In this document: positions 29,127 through 34,735 of the stretch, piece after piece | Numbering within the stretch: position 1 is the first letter of the stretch | Layout: each line of letters opens with the position of its first letter | IMG/VR virus record: IMGVR_UViG_3300043313_001192 | Coordinates: 25,598 to 89,597 of that record | Length of the DNA stretch: 64,000 nucleotides | Source: a virus | Strand: one strand, 5' to 3' | Translations under genes and position numbers: made by a program | The notes under the pieces: model-generated | Databases searched by the model: none | Seen by the model: the letters and a program-made list of their open reading frames with translations, nothing else | What the model was told of the DNA's origin: nothing

Positions 29127-29219
29127 CTGTCTCTCCTCACACGTTGTCGTCCGTCTCGCCCCACACTGGGGATTCACCTGTCGCTCAACCTAGCGACCGT
29201 CCGCCGCGCTAGGCTCTCC

Positions 29220-29515
29220 CCCGCTCGGCAGGACTGGCTCGGCAAGTCGGGGCGAGGCTTGAGTTGGCATGGCAGGGCTGTTGCGGTTCGGCAGGGTGCG
29301 GTGTGGTGAGGTCCGCCGTGGTGAGGCGGGGCAGGGCAGTCAAGGCTTGGTGCGCCCCGGCACGGTTTGGCTGGGCAGCCGCGACTCGGTGCGGCTCGGC
29401 ACGGCTAGGCATGGTGAGGCAGGCGGGGTCCGGCAGGGCACGGCAGCGTTTGGCAGGGCATGGCAGGCACGACTAGGCATGGCAAGGTGAGGCGTGGCGA
29501 GGCGCGGGGGAACCC
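29220..29515 (+). repeat. degenerate pentanucleotide array, G-rich on plus strand
   Basis: About 300 bases in which GG recurs nearly every 5 bases (GGCAN/GGTGN type, for example GGCATGGCAGGGC and GGCACGGCAGCG). It is not coding by codon pattern. It is the reverse complement in type of the 3.5-kb array at 42.4-45.9 kb. It lies between the divergent genes at 28746 (minus) and 29553 (plus). Confidence 0.85.
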
Positions 29516-29552
29516 GCTCGCCCGCTTCCACCCTGCTGTGTACTCTTCTCCC

Positions 29553-29948
29553 ATGGGAGGGAGCAAGCGCGGCACCGTATTACGGTCCCTGACCTGCCAC
29601 TACTGCGGTGGCAAGGCCGGGACCGAAGACCACGTCGTGCCCCGCGCCGACCTCCCGCGGCCCCTCTCGGTGTTGCCCTACTGGTTCCGCAGCCAGTTCA
29701 CCGTCCCGAGCTGCAAGGACTGCAACAACGCCAAGAGCTGGTTCCGCAGCGACTGCGCCTGCCAGCACTGCACCTGGGTTTGGGGCACCGCCCGCGCGCT
29801 GTTCCTGCCCGAGGGCTACACCGAGCGCGGCTGGATCGCGGTCCAGAAGAACCCGACCATCGCAATGCCCCTCGCGGTCCCGCGCCCTGACCGGAGCGCC
29901 TACCCCGGCACTCGGTCGGACCGCGAGTCCCAGGCCCTGTCGAACTAG
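29553..29948 (+). CDS. HNH endonuclease, 131 aa
   Basis: ATG 29553; TACTCT lies 6 bases upstream, so the message is probably leaderless. CHYC (15-18) and CKDC (54-57) form the zinc pair of an HNH fold. D26-H27 in TEDHVVPRA and the N58-N59-A-K stretch occupy the catalytic positions. A second cysteine group (CACQHC, 68-73) follows. Stand-alone HNH proteins serve as homing or packaging-associated nucleases in phages. It sits next to the small G-rich array, which could be its target or a trace of its mobility. Confidence 0.75.
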   Translation: MGGSKRGTVLRSLTCHYCGGKAGTEDHVVPRADLPRPLSVLPYWFRSQFTVPSCKDCNNAKSWFRSDCACQHCTWVWGTARALFLPEGYTERGWIAVQKNPTIAMPLAVPRPDRSAYPGTRSDRESQALSN

Positions 29949-29991
29949 TCACCGCCCGCCGCCGCGACTAGCTCGGCAGGGCCGCTCGCGT

Positions 29992-30222
29992 CTACAGCCG
30001 GTACTTCACCGCCTGGTAGCCGTAGGTCACCTCGGCGTCGATCTCGACCGTGTAGTCCTTGGACTCCAGCACCGAGCGGAACGCCTGCACCGCCATCTCG
30101 GACGCCTTCTCCAGGTCACCGATCGAGACTCGGCGCCCACCCAGCTCACCGTCGATCTCCAGCTTCGCCATCTTCGGCCACTCGTCGGCTGTCACCTTCG
30201 CCGCCTTCGCCACGCTGATCAC
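29992..30222 (-). CDS. hypothetical protein, 76 aa
   Basis: GTG at 30222 with GAAGGATGGA upstream is preferred. Small acidic/basic mixed protein with a helical centre (GDLEKASEMAVQAFRSVLES) and a beta end (DYTVEIDAEVTYGYQAVKY). Has its own promoter with an embedded palindrome just upstream. Function unknown. Confidence 0.68.
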   Translation of the reverse strand: MISVAKAAKVTADEWPKMAKLEIDGELGGRRVSIGDLEKASEMAVQAFRSVLESKDYTVEIDAEVTYGYQAVKYRL

Positions 30223-30274
30223 TCCATCCTTCGTCACTTCGTCGGCCCCCCACAGTGGCGAGCCCAGATTCCCC

Positions 30275-30305
30275 ACTATATCAGAAACTCGCGAGTTATC
30301 CAGAA
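30275..30305 (-). promoter_or_regulatory. minus-strand promoter with palindromic operator
   Basis: Minus-strand TATAGT (30275-30280) with TTCTGG (30300-30305) 19 bases upstream. Between them is the perfect 12-bp palindrome AACTCGCGAGTT (30286-30297), in the position of a repressor operator. Confidence 0.6.
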
Positions 30306-30713
30306 CTACCGCCCACCCCACATCCGGTTGACCTCGTCCAGCACCGCGACCGGCGCCCGCCCGGCCTCGTTCGAGGTGTACCGCACCACCCGCCAGCCCA
30401 GCGCCTCGATCTCCCGGTGCCGCCGATGGTGCTTGGCCCACGCCTCCTGCGGTCCGTGGAACTCCAGCCCGTCGACCTCGATCCCGAGCTTGCGCCCGGC
30501 GAGCCCGAAGTCCAGGTAGTACCTCCCCACCCGCACCTGCCGCCGCAGTCCCTTCAGCGCGGGCCAGCGCTCGGGCGACCCCTGGTACGCCGTCCACAGC
30601 ACGTCCTCGCTCGGCCCCACCCACGGGCTCCCCGCAGGCACCCCCGCCTTGCGCGCCACCCGGCCCCGCACCATCCGGGGTCGTGTCCGCACCACCCGTC
30701 GTCGGCGAGCCAT
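30306..30713 (-). CDS. DUF559/Vsr-like nuclease, 135 aa
   Basis: ATG at 30713; minus-strand TAGCGT ends 6 bases before it, consistent with a leaderless message. An Arg-rich N-terminus (1-22) leads into a restriction-endonuclease-like fold: YYLDFGLAGRKLGIEVDGLE, with D68, E79 and D81 in PD-(D/E)xK-like positions, then EFHGPQEA and a basic helix (KHHRRHREIEALGWRVVRYT). This matches the DUF559/very-short-patch-repair-like group. Substrate unknown; nicking or mobility functions are possible. Confidence 0.75.
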   Translation of the reverse strand: MARRRRVVRTRPRMVRGRVARKAGVPAGSPWVGPSEDVLWTAYQGSPERWPALKGLRRQVRVGRYYLDFGLAGRKLGIEVDGLEFHGPQEAWAKHHRRHREIEALGWRVVRYTSNEAGRAPVAVLDEVNRMWGGR

Positions 30714-30726
30714 GCGTCCACGCTAC

Positions 30727-30744
30727 GGGATTCACCTGTTGCTC
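30727..30744. repeat. GGGATTCACCTGTTGCTC element
   Basis: Nearly identical to GGGATTCACCTGTCGCTC at 29169-29186. Its core TCACCTGTCGCTC is also at 28590-28602. All three lie in promoter-containing gaps upstream of, or near, minus-strand genes, so it may be an operator or part of a promoter class. Confidence 0.5.
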
Positions 30745-30783
30745 CCGGCCCGCTCGCTGTCGAAACCCTCTAGTGTTCTACCT

Positions 30784-31122
30784 ATGCGCGCCACCCTCTC
30801 GGGCCTGCTCACCGGTCTCCTCTCCGGTCTCCTCGCCCTGTCCCTGCTCACCGCCCTGACCATGCTCGCCGCGTCACCCGCCGACGCCCGGTCCGGTCCC
30901 GACCGCCGAGCCTGCGTCACCGGCCGCGAGTACGCCCGCGTCCACGTCGGCGCTCCCGCGTGGCGAGCCGTTCGGATCCTGGACGGCCGCGGATCCCCCG
31001 GTGACCTGGGTCAGGTCTACCGCCTGTGCCGGGGCGGGCACGTGGTCGTCGCCTTCTCCGGCGTCCCCGCGATCGTCACCCTCAAGTACCGCCTCGCCGC
31101 TGGCTCCGACCCCTGGGGCTAG
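30784..31122 (+). CDS. secreted BLIP-like protein, 112 aa
   Basis: ATG 30784; TAGTGT ends 7 bases upstream, so probably leaderless. Signal peptide (about 1-35: ATLSGLLTGLLSGLLALSLL, ending ...ADA). The mature part starts with ACVTGREYARVHVGAPAWRA, the same unit as the secreted protein at 11225 (ACVTKAEYKKVKRG...). It then has a beta segment (GQVYRLCRGGHVVVAFSG). It lacks the YW repeat. Exported protein of unknown target, transcribed against its neighbours. Confidence 0.72.
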   Translation: MRATLSGLLTGLLSGLLALSLLTALTMLAASPADARSGPDRRACVTGREYARVHVGAPAWRAVRILDGRGSPGDLGQVYRLCRGGHVVVAFSGVPAIVTLKYRLAAGSDPWG

Positions 31123-31129
31123 TCCGCCC

Positions 31130-31447
31130 CTAGCCCTTGAGCACGGCCCGCCCCGCTACCCGGTAGGCCCCTGCCGCCACCGGGTTGTCCCGCTCGTTGG
31201 TCCGGGCCAGCACCTGCAGCTTCTTGGCCAGCCGCTGCCGCAGCCGTGCCTCGCTGCGCTCGACGTAGGCGTCGACCACCTCGACCAGCTCGTCGGCCAG
31301 GTGCGCCTTGAACGCCTCGGCCGCGTCCGACTTGGAGTCCCAGGTCCCGCACGAGCACTGCGCCACGTAGGGCCGGACCCACTGCAGCTCGTGGGTCCCG
31401 AGCACCGCGACCAGTCCGGTGGTCAGCTGGTCCGGCTCAGCCATCAC
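31130..31447 (-). CDS. hypothetical protein, 105 aa
   Basis: Starts at ATG 31447 or 31444, overlapping the previous gene's stop. CSCG near residue 32 and a long helix (DELVEVVDAYVERSEARLRQ). Last gene of a compact leftward operon that begins at 34103 or further right. Function unknown. Confidence 0.68.
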   Translation of the reverse strand: MMAEPDQLTTGLVAVLGTHELQWVRPYVAQCSCGTWDSKSDAAEAFKAHLADELVEVVDAYVERSEARLRQRLAKKLQVLARTNERDNPVAAGAYRVAGRAVLKG

Positions 31448-31631
31448 TGTCCCGCGTCCGCCAGCCGGGCTCCCCGCACACCGTGCAGACCACCGAGTCG
31501 AACGTCGTGACGGGGTACGCCCTGGACCCCCACACCGTCTGCCACCGGTGCGCCTTGTCGAAGGTCATCCCCAGGACGTGCACCCGCACCCAGCAGATCG
31601 AGCCCCGGTTCATCATCGGCAGCTTCTTCAT
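31437..31631 (-). CDS. small CxxC protein, 64 aa
   Basis: ATG at 31631 overlaps the stop of the upstream gene (ATGA). Beta-rich N-terminal half (ICWVRVHVLGMTFDKAHRWQ) and one CTVC pair near residue 49. Function unknown. Confidence 0.66.
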   Translation of the reverse strand: MKKLPMMNRGSICWVRVHVLGMTFDKAHRWQTVWGSRAYPVTTFDSVVCTVCGEPGWRTRDSDG

Positions 31632-31846
31632 CCCTTACCCACGACCTCGTCGATCTGCTCCACGATGTGCACCAGCGCCATGAACGCGTCGTGGAAGTTG
31701 ATCTCCCGGAACGCGGGCGGCAGGTGCTCCTGGCCGGTCTTGAAGTCCTCGGGCCGCAGCGCGTCCGCCGCCGCCACCAGCTCGCGGACCCGCTGCAGCC
31801 GTGCCGCGTCACCGTCCGCGTCGAGCGTGATCGCCAGCGGGCTCAT
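31628..31846 (-). CDS. hypothetical protein, 72 aa
   Basis: ATG at 31846 overlaps the upstream stop (ATGA). Helical protein (ARLQRVRELVAAADALRPED, MALVHIVEQIDEVVG). Part of the operon. Function unknown. Confidence 0.66.
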   Translation of the reverse strand: MSPLAITLDADGDAARLQRVRELVAAADALRPEDFKTGQEHLPPAFREINFHDAFMALVHIVEQIDEVVGKG

Positions 31847-32058
31847 GGACCCATCAGCTCCCTGGCCAGGTCGAGCACCTTGGCCGACAGCTCCTGGCGG
31901 ACCCGGACCTCGGCCATGTGCGCGGCGTAGTCCGCGACCACCCCGTCCACGTCGAGCACCCCGCGCAGGTGCCGGATCGCCCCCATCAGCGACTCGACGT
32001 CGTCGACCCGGATGTTCCTCTCCAGCACGACGGTCAAGGTGTGGTAGCTGTCGGTCAT
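31843..32058 (-). CDS. hypothetical protein, 71 aa
   Basis: ATG at 32058 overlaps the upstream stop. Opening strand (YHTLTVVLERNIRVDDVESL), then two helices (EVRVRQELSAKVLDLARELM). Function unknown. Confidence 0.66.
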   Translation of the reverse strand: MTDSYHTLTVVLERNIRVDDVESLMGAIRHLRGVLDVDGVVADYAAHMAEVRVRQELSAKVLDLARELMGP

Positions 32059-32600
32059 CGCTGCTCCCCGTGTGTGATCTCCAGGTGCCGCTGATCGTTG
32101 CGCAGGCACCGGCCTCCTCGGTCCAGCACGCACTCCTCCTCACCCACGGTGAGTGACACGTCCGGGGACGGCGGACCACCCACCACGCCACCAGGAGCCA
32201 GCTCACCCTTGCGCTTCCCGACCGCCAGCGCGTCCCCGTCGTCAGGATCCAGGTGCGTCGCCGCGTCCCACAGCGCCCCTCCACGGATGTCCTCACCGCC
32301 GCGTTCGTCGAACCGGAGCCCCGCCTGCTGGCGTAGCTCGTCCGCCGCCCGGTGCAGGATCTCCAGCCGCGCCGCCTGCTCGGCCGCATCCACGATCGCC
32401 GCCACCGCCGGGGCCAGCGCCGCCACCTGGTTCAGGTCGGCCACCACCTCCATCACCGCCGAGGGGTCCACCGTGCTGGGCGTCCGTTCGAGCATCGCCA
32501 GCACCGCGTCGGCGATCTCCCGTGGGGTCTCGGACCGGCTGAGCCCGTCACCGATCCGGCGTGCGACCAGCCGGGTCATCCCCTCGTACCGCGGGCTCAC
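32055..32600 (-). CDS. hypothetical protein, 181 aa
   Basis: ATG at 32600 overlaps the upstream stop. N-terminal helical domain (AVLAMLERTPSTVDPSAVME, VAAIVDAAEQAARLEILHRA). Flexible Gly-rich middle and a C-terminal part with two Cys (CVLDRGGRC). Function unknown. Confidence 0.68.
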   Translation of the reverse strand: MSPRYEGMTRLVARRIGDGLSRSETPREIADAVLAMLERTPSTVDPSAVMEVVADLNQVAALAPAVAAIVDAAEQAARLEILHRAADELRQQAGLRFDERGGEDIRGGALWDAATHLDPDDGDALAVGKRKGELAPGGVVGGPPSPDVSLTVGEEECVLDRGGRCLRNDQRHLEITHGEQR

Positions 32601-32776
32601 AGCACCATCACGATCCCGTACACCACAGCAGCCATCGCGTTGATCATCATCGTGTTGTCGGCCTCCAGCCGTTCTTGATCCATCCCGCCCGGCTCGCGCA
32701 GGTGGTGCATCCCGAGCACGTCACCGGCTGCCATCGACCCGAAGAGCACCCCGAGGATCATGGTCAGGTAGGGCAT
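32597..32776 (-). CDS. small membrane protein, 59 aa
   Basis: ATG at 32776. Two membrane segments (YLTMILGVLFGSMAAGDVLG and MINAMAAVVYGIVMVL) with a charged loop between them (REPGGMDQERLEADN). Stop overlaps the next start. Unknown membrane role. Confidence 0.66.
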   Translation of the reverse strand: MPYLTMILGVLFGSMAAGDVLGMHHLREPGGMDQERLEADNTMMINAMAAVVYGIVMVL

Positions 32777-32814
32777 GGATGGACAATAGCGGTTCCCCAC
32801 TGGAGAATCTGCCC

Positions 32815-33051
32815 ATGTCCGAGACCGGGGGCGACTGCGAGACCTGCGAGCACCCGATGGACCCGCACGCGATGATCCCCACTGCCGAGGATCCTCGTGA
32901 GGGTGGGGTGATGCTGTGCCCGGTGCCCGGCTGCCTGTGCTTCGCCACCTGGTCGGTGCCGCCGTTCAGCGAGCGCGGCGCGGTCCTGGTCCCCGACACC
33001 GAGGAGCTGGCCGCGATGCGCGCCTTCGTGCAGAAGATCCACCTGAACTAG
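32815..33051 (+). CDS. small zinc-site protein on the plus strand, 78 aa
   Basis: ATG 32815 with GGAGA 7 bases upstream; an in-frame ATG at 32779 is the alternative. CETC (8-11) with HPMDPHAM, and CPVPGCLC (about 36-43), give a plausible zinc site. It opposes the direction of its neighbours, and its stop overlaps the stop of the convergent gene at 33048. Function unknown. Confidence 0.64.
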   Translation: MSETGGDCETCEHPMDPHAMIPTAEDPREGGVMLCPVPGCLCFATWSVPPFSERGAVLVPDTEELAAMRAFVQKIHLN

Positions 33052-33194
33052 CCGCCGTCGTCAGCCAGCCCGCCCACGATCGAGACCATCGCGTGCCCGA
33101 GCCCGTAGGCCACGCCCACCACGAAGCCGACCAGCACCAGCACACACCCCAGGAACAGGGCAGCCTGAAGCAGCCCCCGCGTCGTGATCCGCAT
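33048..33194 (-). CDS. single-span membrane protein, 48 aa
   Basis: ATG at 33194 overlaps the TGA of the upstream gene. Basic start (RITTRG) and one membrane segment (LLQAALFLGCVLVLVGFVVG). Overlap and codon use support it. Confidence 0.62.
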   Translation of the reverse strand: MRITTRGLLQAALFLGCVLVLVGFVVGVAYGLGHAMVSIVGGLADDGG

Positions 33195-33385
33195 CAGGCG
33201 GCAGGATCGCCTGTGTGCCCGCGCAGCGTGTCGACCAGGCACCGCAGCCTCATCAGCCGGATCTGCCGCGCCCGGTTGGTCTCCAGCCGCAGCTCGGCCT
33301 GCAGTCCGGCGTCCAGCTCAGTCAGCAGGAACGACGTGTCAGGTGGGACCCGCGGGACGGGTGTGGTGTCCATGGTGAGGACCAT
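33194..33385 (-). CDS. hypothetical protein, 63 aa
   Basis: ATG at 33385 (or 33373). Helical, Leu/Arg-rich C-terminal half (LLTELDAGLQAELRLETNRA, RQIRLMRLRCLVDTLRGHTG). Function unknown. Confidence 0.62.
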   Translation of the reverse strand: MVLTMDTTPVPRVPPDTSFLLTELDAGLQAELRLETNRARQIRLMRLRCLVDTLRGHTGDPAA

Positions 33386-33410
33386 GCTGCCACCCAGCAG
33401 CGAACACCCG

Positions 33411-34103
33411 CTAGGGCAGCGGCGTCCCCGGCTCCACGACGATCTCGGCGTCCACCGCCGCCTCGGCCTCAGCCGCCGCGTCAGCTTCGGCCGCAGCCTG
33501 AGCCTCGGAGAGGATCGTGACCGCCTCGGTGTGTGCGTCCTTGAGCGCGTCCAGCCGGTCCCGGATCACCGCGGTGATGTCGACGGTGGCGATCTGCGCG
33601 TCCACCCGGACGTCGACGCCGCGCACGTAGCCGGTCCGGTCCAGGATCTCCGAGGCAGCCTTGGCGCGCACACCCATCGGGGAGTCCTCGTCGTCCATCG
33701 CGATCTCCAGGACACGGGTCGCCTTCGGCACCAGCCGGGTCAGGTTGGCCGAGGTCTCCTTGGCCACCGCCTCGGCCAGCTCGGGCGGGGCGTAGTAGTC
33801 CACCCCCATCTGGCGCGCGTGCTCCAGGCAGTACCGGGACTTGGTCGGGTCGGCCAGCAGCACCTCGCACTGGATCCGCTTGGCCCCGGAGTAGTAGCCG
33901 ATCCCGTCCTCGGAGTTGCGGTTGAACATGCACGCCCACGGGTTGAAGGTGCGCGCCTCCCAGGGCAGCCCCGCGTAGTAGTCCAGGTCGCTCTGGGTCA
34001 GCGGCCGGGCCGGGAGCCACGGGCGCGGCGCACCGGCGCTCGTCGTCCCCTCCTCAGACTCGGGGAACGGCGAGGGCTCCATCCCCAGCGGTTCGCTTGT
34101 CAT
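33411..34103 (-). CDS. hypothetical protein, weak similarity to small terminase subunits, 230 aa
   Basis: ATG at 34103. N-terminal third is Pro/Ser-rich, then an aromatic segment with two Cys (FNPWACMFNRNSEDG, IQCEVLLADPTKSRYCLEHA). Residues about 127-170 (KATRVLEIAMDDEDSPMGVR, AKAASEILDRTGYVRGVDVR) have the helical pattern often seen in phage small terminase subunits. The C-terminus is an Ala/Glu-rich helix. No large terminase gene is in view, so this stays a weak suggestion. Confidence 0.6.
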   Translation of the reverse strand: MTSEPLGMEPSPFPESEEGTTSAGAPRPWLPARPLTQSDLDYYAGLPWEARTFNPWACMFNRNSEDGIGYYSGAKRIQCEVLLADPTKSRYCLEHARQMGVDYYAPPELAEAVAKETSANLTRLVPKATRVLEIAMDDEDSPMGVRAKAASEILDRTGYVRGVDVRVDAQIATVDITAVIRDRLDALKDAHTEAVTILSEAQAAAEADAAAEAEAAVDAEIVVEPGTPLP

Positions 34104-34190
34104 AGCTGAAAGATACCAACCTTGGGATCGTTTGCACCCGTCCAGTGGTTGCAGTTTTCCACAGGTTTTCCCACAGCCTGTGCGCTCAGC

Positions 34191-34367
34191 TCAGCCCGAT
34201 CCACCGCATCGGGACACCGAGTAGAACCAGGACAGCTCGCGCAGCTCGGCCACCTTGCGCTGCGCGGACCACACCGCCGCGGTGTCAGAAGACGGGTCAC
34301 GTTCGCGCGCGGCGAGCACCGCCGCCCAGATCTCGGCGCGGCTCGCGGCGCCGTAGCCGTGGTTCAC
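34191..34367 (-). CDS. hypothetical protein, 58 aa
   Basis: GTG at 34367 overlaps the stop of the upstream gene (GTGA) and the frame ends at TGA 34191-34193. Compact helical protein with aromatic residues (AEIWAAVLAARERDPSSDTA, VAELRELSWFYSVSRC). Codon use matches neighbours. Function unknown. Confidence 0.62.
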   Translation of the reverse strand: MNHGYGAASRAEIWAAVLAARERDPSSDTAAVWSAQRKVAELRELSWFYSVSRCGGSG

Positions 34368-34735
34368 GTCTCCGCGGAATCGTTGCCTGCGCCGTTGTCC
34401 TCGTGCTGCCGCGGACCGTCTTCATCGCCGGTGCGCCGGAACGTCACCGGCGTCCCGAGCAACTTGTAGATCTCCTGGGCCTTGTCGGCGTCGATCGCTA
34501 CCCAGAGCCACTTGTCGCCCCACGGACTCATCATCTCGATGTGGAAGTCCTCACCGACGATCCCGGCCAGAACGTCAACGGCCTCCCCGTCACCGGTGGC
34601 CTCCTCCAGCTGCTCCAGGACCTCGGCGTCCAGCTCGGGCTCCTTGCCGTAGTCCTCGGCGCTCTCCTGGGTGGTCACCATCACCGTCGGCTCCCCGGCC
34701 TGATCGGCCAGTCCGTGCCGCTGCTGCTCGCTCAT
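34364..34735 (-). CDS. hypothetical protein, 123 aa
   Basis: ATG at 34735 overlaps the stop of the primase-helicase gene (ATGA), so it is translated from the replication operon. Acidic (LDAEVLEQLEEATGDGEAVD), with a small alpha/beta core (EDFHIEMMSPWGDKWLWVAI, AQEIYKLLGTPVTFRR). May be an accessory to the primase-helicase; inference from position. Confidence 0.68.
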   Translation of the reverse strand: MSEQQRHGLADQAGEPTVMVTTQESAEDYGKEPELDAEVLEQLEEATGDGEAVDVLAGIVGEDFHIEMMSPWGDKWLWVAIDADKAQEIYKLLGTPVTFRRTGDEDGPRQHEDNGAGNDSAET

